The notes under the pieces were generated by a model. That model saw nothing but the letters and a program-made list of their open reading frames with translations. It ran no database searches and was not told the origin of the DNA. Positions 45,239-53,527 of a DNA stretch of 53,527 bases are shown in pieces. Both the position numbers and the translations under genes were made by a program. The DNA is from Gammaproteobacteria bacterium (GTDB lineage Bacteria; Pseudomonadota; Gammaproteobacteria; Acidiferrobacterales; Sulfurifustaceae). Position 1 is the stretch's first letter, and every line of letters begins with the position of its first letter. The stretch covers positions 1-53,527 of the forward strand of contig JACQFZ010000069.1 in assembly GCA_016199745.1 (NCBI GenBank), given 5' to 3'.

Positions 45239-46608
45239 CCAAACAAAAACACCAGGTGCTGGTCGTCGATGACGAACCAGACATTCGGGAGGTTCTCGAA
45301 CTTACTCTTGGACGGATGAATCTCGAAACGCGGACTGCCTCGAACCTTGAGGAGGCGCGTCATCTGCTGGGCGAATTCAAGTTTGATCTGTGCCTAACCG
45401 ACATGCGTTTGCCGGATGGCAATGGTATCGAGCTGGTACGTCACATCCAGGATAAGTTTCCCTACCTTCCCGTCGCCGTTATCACCGCATTCGGCAACAT
45501 GGAAACGGCGATTGCGGCGCTAAAAGCCGGCGCCTTCGATTTCTTGTCGAAACCGCTCGATCTGAACGACTTACGCAACATCGTTCGGTCAGCATTACGC
45601 GTCGCCCAGGTACCGAGCACCGCACCTGCCGCACCCGCCGGGCAGGCCGTCGCTTCCGCCGGCACTCGCCGGTTGCTCGGCGACTCCGAGGCCATGCACA
45701 AGGTCCGCGCGCTGATCGAGCGGCTGGCCCGGGGCCAAGCGCCCATTTACATCAGCGGCGAGTCGGGCACCGGCAAAGAACTGGCCGCTCGCTTGATTCA
45801 TGAACTCGGACCGCGCGCCGGCAAGCCATTCGTGCCGGTGAACTGCGGTGCCATTCCTGAGCAATTGATGGAGAGCGAGTTTTTCGGGCATAAAAAAGGC
45901 AGCTTTACCGGCGCCCTGCAGGACAAAGATGGCTTGTTCAAAGCCGCCGATAGCGGCACGTTGTTTCTCGACGAAGTGGGCGACCTGCCCTTAACGATGC
46001 AGGTGAAGTTACTGCGTGTTATCCAGGAACGATCGTTGCGACCCGTCGGCGCCCAGACCGAAATCAAAGTCGATGTGCGCGTGTTATGCGCCACCCATAA
46101 AGACTTGCTCGAGCTGGTCAAACAAGGCCGGTTTCGTCAGGACCTTTATTACCGGCTGAACGTCATTCAGCTGCATATCCCCAGCCTGCGTGAGCGAGCG
46201 GAAGACATCCCGCTACTGGCCGATCAGCTCTGCGCCCGCCTAGCCGACGCCATGGCAATGAAGGCGCCCCGTTTAACGCCGGAAGCCCATACTTCCCTAA
46301 GTACTTACGGCTTCCCGGGAAACGTCCGTGAGCTCGAGAACGTGCTGGAGCGCGCGCTTACACTTTGCAACGGCAACGACATCACCGCCGACGATCTGCA
46401 ACTGCATGAAACATCAGAGGAAGAAGCGGAAACCAAAGGATTGCTGGGCGGCGAAGAGTCGCTGGACGACTACCTGGAACGCATTGAGCGCGTCGCTATC
46501 GAGAACGCCTTAGCGAAAACTAGCCAGAACAAAACGGCGGCGGCAAAGCTGTTGGGCATCAGTTTCCGCGCCCTTCGTTACAAACTTGAAAAGCTCGGCA
46601 TGGGCTAG
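45235..46608 (+). CDS. pilR: Sigma-54 response regulator PilR
   Basis: 457 aa. Receiver: VVDDEPD, phospho-Asp in CLTDMRLPDGNG and FLSKPLD. The AAA+ domain has GESGTGKELAARLIH (Walker A), GSFTGALQDKDG (the sigma-54 contact loop, GSFTGA here), LFLDEVGDLP (Walker B) and an arginine-finger region. A Fis-type HTH ends the protein (KTAAAKLLGISFRALRYKLE). It activates pilA with RpoN. The sigma-54 promoter it would use is visible at 46767-46782. Confidence 0.96.
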   Translation: MTKQKHQVLVVDDEPDIREVLELTLGRMNLETRTASNLEEARHLLGEFKFDLCLTDMRLPDGNGIELVRHIQDKFPYLPVAVITAFGNMETAIAALKAGAFDFLSKPLDLNDLRNIVRSALRVAQVPSTAPAAPAGQAVASAGTRRLLGDSEAMHKVRALIERLARGQAPIYISGESGTGKELAARLIHELGPRAGKPFVPVNCGAIPEQLMESEFFGHKKGSFTGALQDKDGLFKAADSGTLFLDEVGDLPLTMQVKLLRVIQERSLRPVGAQTEIKVDVRVLCATHKDLLELVKQGRFRQDLYYRLNVIQLHIPSLRERAEDIPLLADQLCARLADAMAMKAPRLTPEAHTSLSTYGFPGNVRELENVLERALTLCNGNDITADDLQLHETSEEEAETKGLLGGEESLDDYLERIERVAIENALAKTSQNKTAAAKLLGISFRALRYKLEKLGMG

Positions 46609-46632
46609 CGTATACACTGATATGTCACTTCT

Positions 46633-46688
46633 CGTCGCCCTGCCGCGGCATGGGGTGACGAATTTTGTCAGGTCTGAGCACTAGACCT
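46633..46688 (+). terminator. Two hairpins ending pilSR
   Basis: CGTCGCCCTGCC and GGCATGGGGTGACG form an imperfect long stem (46633-46660) followed by AATTTT. A second stem, AGGTCT/AGACCT (46670-46688), is followed by CCGTTTTTG. Together they separate pilSR from pilA. TGTCA at 46623-46627 and 46666-46670 resemble reported PilR-binding elements. Confidence 0.6.
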
Positions 46689-46766
46689 CCGTTTTTGTGC
46701 CGACGAGCATCACCATTCGGTCGACAGACGCGCTCGTAAACCGCGCGTTTGCGGCAGGTAGGGCCG

Positions 46767-46782
46767 TGGCATAGATCCTGCA
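46767..46782 (+). promoter_or_regulatory. pilA: Sigma-54 promoter of pilA
   Basis: TGGCATAGATCCTGCA matches the -24/-12 consensus, with GG and GC separated by 10 bp. Transcription should start near 46792. PilR encoded directly upstream is the expected activator. The start is about 209 nt before the pilA ATG. Confidence 0.85.
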
Positions 46783-46791
46783 GCTATATGG

Positions 46792-47000
46792 GGATGCCGA
46801 AAGGCATTTGGCAGTACTCCTGAGTCAGTTGTTTGACATTCGTACAGGGGCTGACTAAGTAACCAACGGAGGAGGTTCTGGAAAGCATCGGCCTGAAAGG
46901 AGTCGCAAGGGCCAAATGCTTAAGAACTAAGGTGCCACACGAAAGTGGGGCCGGTTTTTTCCAGGACGCCCTCGACTCAAGATTCAACCGGAGGCATTAC
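46792..47000 (+). other. Structured pilA leader with terminator-like hairpin
   Basis: The predicted leader holds several stems. ATGCC-GAAA-GGCAT (46794-46807) has a GNRA tetraloop. AGTCAG/CTGACT pairs 46823-46828 with 46851-46856. AAGCAT/ATGCTT (46883-46888 with 46916-46921) encloses GGCC/GGCC. The hairpin GGtgCCAC-ACGAAA-GTGGggCC (46931-46952) is followed by GG and six T (46955-46960), as in an intrinsic terminator, 40 nt before the ATG. ACTCC near 46815-46819 could also pair with GGAGT near 46899-46903. Seven GGA triplets are present. It looks like an attenuator, riboswitch or CsrA-bound leader; the known c-di-GMP-I sequence marks are not seen. Confidence 0.5.
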
Positions 47001-47468
47001 ATGAAAACGTTACAAAGAGGTTTTACGTTGATCGAACTGATGATCGTGGTCGCGATCATCGGCATTTTGGCGGCGATTGCGATTCCGGCGTATCAAGACT
47101 ACACCATGAAAGCGAAAATCAGCGAAGGACCTGCAGTCGCTGTACCAATCTTCACGGCGTTAGGCGTTGCCTGCAGTGATGGAACGCTATCTAGCGCCAC
47201 CACACTTGTAAGTCTCGACATTGTTGCAAGCGGTGTTACCGCCTTTACAAATGCTGCCTGGAGATACGTGAGCCCTACAGCTGGCATTACGCTTAGCGGC
47301 CTATCAGCCACCGCAGCTACTGTGACTATCAATTACCTTCAGTTCGGTCCCATGTCAGCTACGGGAACGGTCGTATACGCAGGCACTTGTGATGGTACAG
47401 CCGGCTTCACTTGGGCAGCACCGACAGCATCCGGCGGAATACTCTCGAAGTGGCTGCCCAAAGTATAG
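47001..47468 (+). CDS. pilA: Major type IV pilin PilA
   Basis: 155 aa. The leader MKTLQRG precedes [20 protein letters not shown] with Glu5, and [16 protein letters not shown] follows, as in Pseudomonas-type pilins. The Cys pair is widely spaced, in VACSDGTL and AGTCDGT. The C-terminal half is rich in Ala, Thr, Ser and Gly and suits O-glycosylation, in line with the PglL-type gene after it. The last residues (KWLPKV) lack the C-terminal Ser glycosylated in some Pseudomonas pilins. GGAGG stands 7 bp before the ATG. Confidence 0.95.
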   Translation: MKTLQRGFTLIELMIVVAIIGILAAIAIPAYQDYTMKAKISEGPAVAVPIFTALGVACSDGTLSSATTLVSLDIVASGVTAFTNAAWRYVSPTAGITLSGLSATAATVTINYLQFGPMSATGTVVYAGTCDGTAGFTWAAPTASGGILSKWLPKV

Positions 47469-47492
47469 GTAGCGGAAGAAATAAATAACTCA

Positions 47493-47521
47493 AGCCCGCC
47501 TGCCAAGGCGGGCTTTTTTTT
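47493..47521 (+). terminator. Terminator of pilA
   Basis: AGCCCGCC and GGCGGGCT form an 8-bp GC-rich stem around TGCCAA, followed by eight T. It should end most pilA transcripts before pglL. Confidence 0.93.
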
Positions 47522-47556
47522 GAACCCGAAATTTTTCTCAAAGGGATAAGGTACGT

Positions 47557-49356
47557 ATGAGCGAATCTTCCCGTCCAGCACTTATTACTATGGCCTCAAT
47601 AAGTGTTGTGATCTTGGGGTTGCTGACCGTTATCCCATTCCTACTGCCACACCACGGACTACCTACCGCCTTTTATAGTGAATGGGCCGCATTTGCCATC
47701 GGGTTCGCAGCTTGCTTCCCATTTTTTTTATGCAGAACTTTCTGGCGTGACCTCGAAGTTCCTCACACAGCGATCTACCTGTTTGCAATAATCCTTCTAA
47801 TCGCGCTTCAGGCTCTCGTTATCGACCACGCCTACGTTGCCCAGGCCCTGCTGCCGGGAATCTATCTAACTTGGGCGTTGTTGCTAGTGGTCCTTTGCGC
47901 ATGGATACGCACACAACTCGGACTTGACCGTGCTATCACCGTCATCGCCTGGCTAATTACCATCGGTGGCGCTTTACAGGCAGCGGTCGGCCTCGTGCAG
48001 TATTTCGACATCTCTGGTCAATTGGCCTTGCTTATTGATATGAAGGGCCAGGCTAGCGTCTTCGGAAATACAGGCCAACGAAATCACTTCGCTACGCAAA
48101 TCACCTTCGCAAGCTTTGCCATTGTTTATTTACATGCGACAGATCGAGTCAATCGCGCGTTTGCGATATCACTATTGATTTTGTATGCGTTGGTTTTGAC
48201 CATGTCGAGTTCTCGTGCGGCTGCCATTTTTCTCGTCGCCGGATTTCTTTTGTCGTTTATTTCATATCGCGCCACTCGGAACTCCATTCATCGACGTCTA
48301 TTGCAGGGAACCAGTTTGATCCTGGTTTTATTTTTGCTCTTTCAGTATCTCTTACCTTTCCTTAACGACTGGCTGAAATTATTGCTTAACATCATGGGAC
48401 TCGATATAGGCGGCATAGATGCTTTAGTGGCATTCCAACGAAACGCCGCCGACGGTATTGATCTGCGCACATCGGAGTGGCACAAAGCGTGGCTTATGTT
48501 TTTAGAGTCACCTATATGGGGAATAGGTATCGGCCATTACGGATGGTACGGCTTCGGCTACCAGGCCCTTCCCGAATTTGCTGCCATATCAAAAGCGGAG
48601 CTCTTTCATCATTCCCATAACCTGGTGATGCAGGTTCTTGCTGAACTCGGCATAGTCGGCCTACTCTTGCTAGTATCCATGATCGTTACATGGCTCCGTC
48701 AAGTACTGCCACACTGGAAAAATCCTTCGTATTGGCTGATTTTTATCTTGCTGATAGTCCTCTTACTACACAGCAGTGTCGAATTTCCCCTCTGGTATAG
48801 CTACTTTTTGGGAATTGCCGCGATACTACTTGGGCTAGGAAATGAGAAAACATTAAAGACTACTTTCACACCAACCCTCGGCCAATTCGCCGCCGGTGCT
48901 TCCCTGCTCCTATCTGCAGCGATACTCGCAATCACATTCCGTGGCTTTCAAGATCTTACTGAAATCAATGGGCTGATCTTAACCTCAACACCTCAAGAAA
49001 CATCAGCAATGCTGCATGCAATATCAAGAAATCCGCTGCTGACGCCGCTGGCAGAAGCGATCACCATTCAAACTGCGAAGCCCGATAGAAATGCGCTCGA
49101 CAAACAGCTATTGATGGCAACCCGCGTTATGCAGTACCGCCCCGGCCCCCGTAGCATTAATCAGCAAATCGTCTACTTGGCTCTTTCAAATAAATCAGCA
49201 GAAGCATTTGTCCTACTGAAAAAAGCTTTCATCGTCTATCCAACAGAATTTTCAAAATTCGCTTGTTCCTGGAAGTCAACGAAAGCTCAAGAAGTTCGAT
49301 CTCTGTGGCAAGAAGCGCAAAAACAAATTGATGACACCATAGAATGCCCGACATGA
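47557..49356 (+). CDS. pglL: PglL-type pilin O-oligosaccharyltransferase
   Basis: 599 aa with about 12 membrane segments. The stretch [20 protein letters not shown] (residues ~165-185) and the periplasmic loop [20 protein letters not shown], then [16 protein letters not shown], are the Wzy_C signature of O-antigen ligases and PglL/TfpO enzymes. The C-terminal ~120 residues match the extra domain of PglL. It transfers a lipid-linked glycan to Ser/Thr of pilin in the periplasm. The location just after pilA suggests PilA is its substrate. A putative base-rich GGG stands before the ATG. Confidence 0.87.
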   Translation: MSESSRPALITMASISVVILGLLTVIPFLLPHHGLPTAFYSEWAAFAIGFAACFPFFLCRTFWRDLEVPHTAIYLFAIILLIALQALVIDHAYVAQALLPGIYLTWALLLVVLCAWIRTQLGLDRAITVIAWLITIGGALQAAVGLVQYFDISGQLALLIDMKGQASVFGNTGQRNHFATQITFASFAIVYLHATDRVNRAFAISLLILYALVLTMSSSRAAAIFLVAGFLLSFISYRATRNSIHRRLLQGTSLILVLFLLFQYLLPFLNDWLKLLLNIMGLDIGGIDALVAFQRNAADGIDLRTSEWHKAWLMFLESPIWGIGIGHYGWYGFGYQALPEFAAISKAELFHHSHNLVMQVLAELGIVGLLLLVSMIVTWLRQVLPHWKNPSYWLIFILLIVLLLHSSVEFPLWYSYFLGIAAILLGLGNEKTLKTTFTPTLGQFAAGASLLLSAAILAITFRGFQDLTEINGLILTSTPQETSAMLHAISRNPLLTPLAEAITIQTAKPDRNALDKQLLMATRVMQYRPGPRSINQQIVYLALSNKSAEAFVLLKKAFIVYPTEFSKFACSWKSTKAQEVRSLWQEAQKQIDDTIECPT

Positions 49357-49417
49357 AGGGAATCATCAGCAAGCCCTTCATAAACCCCCGTAAACTCGTT
49401 AAACTACGCGACCTTAT

Positions 49418-49493
49418 GGGGCGGTAGCTCAGCTGGGAGAGCGCTGCGTTCGCAATGCAGAGGTCGGGAGTTCGATCCTCCTCCGCTCCACCA
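49418..49493 (+). tRNA. tRNA-Ala (CGC)
   Basis: 76-nt cloverleaf with GGGGCGG/CCGCTCC acceptor (one G-U pair) and encoded CCA. The anticodon loop TTCGCAA in the CTGCG/TGCAG-type stem gives anticodon CGC. Confidence 0.97.
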
Positions 49494-49511
49494 ATTTTCC
49501 CTTATGCCAAC

Positions 49512-49545
49512 AACCGGTTAACGTCGTCAGCGCTAGCCGGTTTTT
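49512..49545 (+). terminator. Terminator of tRNA-Ala
   Basis: AACCGGTTA (49512-49520) pairs with TAGCCGGTT (49534-49542) with one G-U pair and is followed by a T-rich run (TTTTTCTTTC). The remaining stretch to 49749 shows no convincing gene. Confidence 0.75.
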
Positions 49546-49749
49546 CTTTCTGTTTCCCCAACGTAACCAAATCGTGACCGGCTGTCCAAAACGGCCACGG
49601 CCGGCCCGCACGTTTTCCAGTGCCAGCTGACCGATCCCGGCATGGAGTTCTCTGACGCTCGGACTGGAGTCGTCAAACTTCTCGGCGGCGGTAATGAAAG
49701 TGCTCGGTAGCACGCGCCAAAAACGGCTTCGTCTTCCGGACACGACCGA

Positions 49750-52700
49750 CTATCCCGGAAGCGGCGCCAACAATGCCGCTAATTCCGTTTCATCGAATTT
49801 CACCGTGCCATGGCCGTCTGCGGCCAGGATGCCGGCGGCAAGCTCGGCTTTTTTCTCCTGCAACGTCAGAATTTTCTCTTCGATGCTACCGGCAACGATG
49901 AGCTTATAGACAAAAACTGGCTTGTCCTGGCCGAGTCGGTGGGCGCGGTCGGTGGCTTGGTTTTCGGCGGCCGGGTTCCACCAGGGGTCGTAGTGGATGA
50001 CGGTATCGGCGGCGGTCAGGTTTAGGCCGACGCCGCCGGCCTTGAGGCTGATAAGGAACACCGGTACCTCGCCTTGCTGAAAACGGCGGATTGTGGATTC
50101 GCGATGTTTCGGCTTGGTTTGACCGGTGAGCACGGCAAACGGGATCTGCGCCGACGTCAATTCCTGCTCGATCAAGGCGAGCATCCCGGTGAATTGCGAG
50201 AACACGAGGATGCGCCGACCTTCATCGACCAATTCCGGCAGCATACCCATCAAGAGCGCGAGCTTGGCGCGTTCTTTGACACGCGCGGCGGCGGCCGTTT
50301 TCAGCAGGCGCGGGTCGCAACATACCTGCCGCAATTTGAGCAGCGCGTCGAGAATGAGGATGTGGCTACGGTTGAAGCCTCTTCCGGCAACAGCATCGCG
50401 CACTTTTTTATCCATGCTGCTGCGTACCGCTTCGTACAGATCGCGTTGCCCGGCCTGGAGCTCGACGGTTTGAACGATGACGGTCTTGTTCGGCAACTCG
50501 GTCGCCACTTGGTCTTTGCGTCGGCGCAAAATGAAAGGCCGGAGGCGGCGCGCGAGCAAGTCACGGCGCAGTTGATCGCCGTGCTTCTCGATCGGCGTGC
50601 GCCAATGGCGTGCGAACCGTTTGGCGTCGCCGAGAAAGCCCGGCAACAGAAAGTCGAATTGCGCCCAAAGCTCGCCCAGGTGATTCTCCAGCGGTGTTCC
50701 CGTCAGGCACAGGCGATGACGCGCGTTGAGCTTGCGGACCACAGCGGCGGCGCGGCTCGCGCCGTTCTTGACGGTCTGCGCCTCGTCGAGGATCACGAAA
50801 TGATAGTCGTGCGCGGTCAGCTCGGCTTCGTCGCGCCATAGCAACGGATAAGTCGTCAAGACAATGTCGTACCTTGGAATTTGCGCGAACAACGCGCTGC
50901 GCTCGCTACCTTGTAAGACGAGCACCGACAACGCCGGCGCAAAGCGCGCGACCTCGTGCTTCCAGTTATGCACCAGCGAGGTCGGCAACACGATCAGCGC
51001 CGGTCGATCGAGCCGCCCAGCCTCTTTTTCCAATAACAGATGCGCCAAGGTTTGCGCCGTTTTTCCAAGGCCCATGTCGTCCGCCAGAATCCCGGCAAGT
51101 CCGTACGTACGCAGGTACTGCAGCCATGAAAGGCCGTCGCGCTGATACGGTCGAAGCGCGAGCGTGAAGCCACGCGGCGGTGCAACCGGCGTCACGCCGG
51201 CGGTGGCCTGCAAACGTTCCGCCATCTGTTGCACATCGTCCATCCCGCGGAATTGCCAGCGTCCGCTGTCGGCTAACGCCGCGAGGCGCGGCGCGTCGAG
51301 CACCGGCAAACGCAGCGCGCCGGTGGGTACGACGTCGAACAAATCGATCAACGTGCGCGCGAGCGGCTTCAATCGCCCGGCCGGCACCTGCAACCGCAAA
51401 CCGTCGGCGGCGCGCAGCTCGATCGCTTCGGCATCGTCGATACGCGCCAGACGATCGTCCGCCAACCAGCGCGAATCGCGCGCAAACAACGCCGACAGCA
51501 GCGGCGCCAGCGCCAACCGTCGACCGTCGACATCGATCCCCATATCGAGCTCAAACCAACCGTTGCCGCCGTCGGTAATGTCCGCATACCACGCGGTCGG
51601 CTCGAGCCGACGATGACGAAAATTCGGCGGCACTTGCACGTCCCAGCCGGTGGTACGCAACCGCGCCAACGTCGTCACGAAGAAAGTGTTCCAAGCGTTC
51701 TCGTCGTGCAACGCATACATGCGCGGCGGCACCGCCAAACTGGCGGTATGAAGCGCATGCGCCGGCACGCGCGCCAAGCCGAACGACTTGAGCGATTCGA
51801 GACGACGCGCCTCTTCCCGCCGCCGACGTTTCACCCGCACTAAATCGCCTGCCGCGGTTTGCACGAACTCCGAAGAATCATCGACCGAGACCAGCACCGT
51901 TCCATAACGGAATACCGGAACGGCGTAGTCGAACTCGATCGTGTCGTAGTTGTAATTACGCGGATATCCGCGAAAGCGGCGCACGCCATAGACCGACAGC
52001 GTGCCGAGTTTCAATACCGGAACCGGCACCTCGTCGATCACCGGTATCTGCGACAACGCATCGGCCGCCGGTCGCGGTAGTGCCGGCGCCAATTCCGATA
52101 GCGCATCCGCCACCAACGGCGCCTCGCGCGCATTGAGCGGCGGCAACTCCAGTAACCGCCGTGCTTGTGCGACCGGCAACGTCAGCGTCAACGGTCCAAT
52201 AAGTCCCGCCGGCACATCCACGTACCAAAACGATTTGAGCGCGAGCACTGCGGTCGCCGGCGGCGTCGTGCGCACGTCGGCCTGCAATAGACCATTGGCG
52301 TCGAGACCCCACGCCATCTCGCCGCGGCGCGCGGCACCCTCGGACAAACGCACGAGCGACTGTTCGCCAAAATATAACCGGCCGCTGGCAACGAGACGCT
52401 GCAAAATCTCTTCGCCGTGCGGTCCGGCCAGCGTCAATGCATAACCAAAACCATCGCGCGGCCGTTGCAGCCAGAGTAATCGCAATATCTCCAGATCGCT
52501 TTCGTCGACAAACTTCGGCGGCCGCATCAACGCCTGGTCGACGTTGTGCCAATCCGCCGCGGCCTGCGCCGGACGACCATCGACATCGAGCCCACCTTTG
52601 CGAAACAGGACGTGCCACGTACGTTCATCGATGGACCGATCGATCACGTAATAAAGCGCGGTGGTAGGCTTGACCGCACGCTTGGATTTTTCCGGCGCCG

Positions 52701-53058
52701 CCGGCGGCTGTAACGACGTGCGAAAATTCTCGATCCACGACAACACATCGGGCCGCACGGCCGGCGTTTGATCGCGCTGCGCGATACCAACGAGCAAAAC
52801 CGCCGCCGTATGCTTACAGAAATAACCGACCGGACAGGAACAGCTCGCCTGTAACCGCCAATCGCGGCGCTCGATTCCATGGAAGTGGATGTCGACCTGA
52901 TACGGACGCCGCACCGTGCCCTGCACGCGCGCATGCAGCGATTGCGGCCGAACGTCGAGCTCGGAAACGCGCACGAGATAGTCCTGCGCCTTGGCGACCT
53001 CGCGCTCGTTCAACCAGCGCAGTACGTCGCCCCGGGTATATGTGGCAGTTGGATTCAT
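49750..53058 (-). CDS. SNF2-family helicase with SWIM zinc finger
   Basis: 1102 aa. A SWIM zinc motif (CSCPVGYFCKH) lies near residue 93, followed by a long middle region of ~500 residues (SNF2-associated). The SF2 ATPase has ILADDMGLGKTAQTLAHL (Walker A), VILDEAQTVKN (DEAQ) and LCLTGTPLENHLGELW. The C-terminal lobe has VFLISLKAGGVGLNLTAAD and NQATDRAHRLGQ. It is a dsDNA translocase of the bacterial SWI2/SNF2 type; its target (chromatin-like proteins, RNA polymerase or repair) is unknown. It is monocistronic and lies between two tRNA genes. Confidence 0.93.
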   Translation of the reverse strand: MNPTATYTRGDVLRWLNEREVAKAQDYLVRVSELDVRPQSLHARVQGTVRRPYQVDIHFHGIERRDWRLQASCSCPVGYFCKHTAAVLLVGIAQRDQTPAVRPDVLSWIENFRTSLQPPAAPEKSKRAVKPTTALYYVIDRSIDERTWHVLFRKGGLDVDGRPAQAAADWHNVDQALMRPPKFVDESDLEILRLLWLQRPRDGFGYALTLAGPHGEEILQRLVASGRLYFGEQSLVRLSEGAARRGEMAWGLDANGLLQADVRTTPPATAVLALKSFWYVDVPAGLIGPLTLTLPVAQARRLLELPPLNAREAPLVADALSELAPALPRPAADALSQIPVIDEVPVPVLKLGTLSVYGVRRFRGYPRNYNYDTIEFDYAVPVFRYGTVLVSVDDSSEFVQTAAGDLVRVKRRRREEARRLESLKSFGLARVPAHALHTASLAVPPRMYALHDENAWNTFFVTTLARLRTTGWDVQVPPNFRHRRLEPTAWYADITDGGNGWFELDMGIDVDGRRLALAPLLSALFARDSRWLADDRLARIDDAEAIELRAADGLRLQVPAGRLKPLARTLIDLFDVVPTGALRLPVLDAPRLAALADSGRWQFRGMDDVQQMAERLQATAGVTPVAPPRGFTLALRPYQRDGLSWLQYLRTYGLAGILADDMGLGKTAQTLAHLLLEKEAGRLDRPALIVLPTSLVHNWKHEVARFAPALSVLVLQGSERSALFAQIPRYDIVLTTYPLLWRDEAELTAHDYHFVILDEAQTVKNGASRAAAVVRKLNARHRLCLTGTPLENHLGELWAQFDFLLPGFLGDAKRFARHWRTPIEKHGDQLRRDLLARRLRPFILRRRKDQVATELPNKTVIVQTVELQAGQRDLYEAVRSSMDKKVRDAVAGRGFNRSHILILDALLKLRQVCCDPRLLKTAAAARVKERAKLALLMGMLPELVDEGRRILVFSQFTGMLALIEQELTSAQIPFAVLTGQTKPKHRESTIRRFQQGEVPVFLISLKAGGVGLNLTAADTVIHYDPWWNPAAENQATDRAHRLGQDKPVFVYKLIVAGSIEEKILTLQEKKAELAAGILAADGHGTVKFDETELAALLAPLPG

Positions 53059-53164
53059 CGGCGACCTGCTTGCAAGCGGACGATTTTACAGGATGCCCGG
53101 AAAGGTCCGCCAGCGATCCCGTGCACGGTTCCGGTCCGATCACGTCTGCTAGAATACCGCCCGC

Positions 53165-53240
53165 GCCCCGGTAGCTCAGTGGATAGAGCGACCGCCTCCT
53201 AAGCGGTAGGTCGCCGGTTCAACTCCGGCCCGGGGCACCA
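53165..53240 (+). tRNA. tRNA-Arg (CCT)
   Basis: 76-nt cloverleaf with GCCCCGG/CCGGGGC acceptor stem and encoded CCA. The anticodon loop CTCCTAA gives CCT. A -10 TAGAAT (53150-53155) lies 9 bp upstream. A hairpin CCCGCTT/AAGCGGG (53280-53305) followed by GGTTTGT may terminate it. Confidence 0.97.
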
Positions 53241-53390
53241 GTTAGATCAGCACGTTATCTCCTCCCTCTCACGCCGATTCCCGCTTGAGGTTCGTTCAAA
53301 GCGGGGTTTGTCGTAAAACTGTCGTAAGGGCTCTGCAAAAGGGGGAAGAAATGGCATCGCACTCGGCGCCGGCGTTATCACTAATGCCTA

Positions 53391-53527
53391 GGGCCTGTCA
53401 TCAATTAATCCCCTTTGTCATACTTCTGTTCTCTCCAACTGCGAGCAAGCACAGCGGAAGATGGCCAGACGATACGGATTGCGAGACGACCAGTGGGAAC
53501 GAATCAAGGATTTACTGCCGGGCCAAG
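53391..53527 (+). mobile_element. Left end of an IS5-family insertion sequence (partial)
   Basis: The stretch from GGGCCTGTCATCAATTAATC, following CTA, has the look of an IS5-family terminal repeat. The ORF start 70 bp later encodes a typical IS5/IS427-group transposase N-terminus. The right end is beyond the window. Confidence 0.7.
53461..53527 (+). CDS. IS5-family transposase, N-terminal fragment
   Basis: 22 codons are visible: MARRYGLRDDQWERIKDLL then PGQ. This is the standard start of IS5-family (IS427/IS1031 group) transposases of about 250 aa with a DDE catalytic core. GGAAG stands just before the ATG. The rest is cut off by the end of the window, so it cannot be said if the element is intact. 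Confidence 0.8.
   Translation, partial: MARRYGLRDDQWERIKDLLPGQ

Noticed and set aside
46792-47000. Standard c-di-GMP-I (GEMM) riboswitch before pilA
   Set aside because: The GAAA-capped stem is there but the flanking conserved GCAAACC and GGGACGCAAAGC sequences are not, so the class cannot be claimed.
49429-49743. Minus-strand ORF of 104 aa over tRNA-Ala
   Set aside because: It covers the tRNA gene and ends in the [10 protein letters not shown]-type peptide that is a known artefact of translating tRNA genes.

Overview
The window reads as a chromosomal segment of a gammaproteobacterium. The evidence is a PilS/PilR/sigma-54 PilA locus, a fimT-pilV-pilW-pilX-pilY1-pilE minor pilin cluster, an Aas/LplT pair, a hut cluster, ileS-lspA-ispH, rplU-rpmA-obgE-proB, rpsT with a UUG start, and tRNA genes that encode CCA. 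The genus cannot be named from the sequence alone. Most of the window is ordinary core genome, with two accessory stretches at about 9.5-14.2 kb and 14.2-23.5 kb.

Layout. 1-4.4 kb: dispersed palindromic repeats, a TetR regulator with a promoter/operator visible, and the lysophospholipid repair pair aas-lplT. 4.7-9.5 kb: histidine degradation genes hutH-hutU-hutI on the minus strand, facing a hutC that has lost its effector domain. 9.6-14.1 kb: an accessory cluster with a relic of a C39 peptidase domain, a small membrane protein, a single-chain tandem CsrA, an XRE regulator, a second CsrA, a CI-like repressor whose S24 domain has lost both catalytic residues, and a diguanylate cyclase with an RpfC-like membrane input region.

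14.2-23.5 kb: a 9.24-kb segment bounded by a direct repeat of the 3' part of tRNA-Thr(CGT). The intact tRNA is at the right end and a 46-nt tRNA fragment at the left. It carries a broken AbiEii-like nucleotidyltransferase with its HTH partner, a chromate module (MerR, rhodanese-ChrB fusion, ChrA), a periplasmic PepSY protein, an OmpR-type two-component system, a secreted LamG/DUF1080-like protein and an EamA permease with a very His-rich tail. No integrase is visible, so it looks like a fixed or non-autonomous metal-resistance island.

23.6-31.4 kb: a Fur-family regulator and the type IV minor pilin/PilY1 operon. 31.4-43.2 kb: core genes ispH, lspA, ileS, ribF, a DUF2203 gene, murJ, rpsT, proB, obgE, rpmA, rplU and ispB. 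43.2-49.4 kb: tRNA-Pro, a PP0621-family protein, pilS-pilR, pilA and a PglL-type pilin glycosyltransferase. The pilA mRNA appears to start at a sigma-54 promoter and to have a structured leader of about 209 nt that ends in a terminator-like hairpin. 49.4-53.5 kb: tRNA-Ala, a SWIM/SNF2 helicase, tRNA-Arg and the start of an IS5-family element cut by the window edge.

The observations most worth following are the single-chain CsrA that keeps one complementary half-site from each copy, the tRNA-Thr-bounded island, and the attenuator-like leader of pilA.
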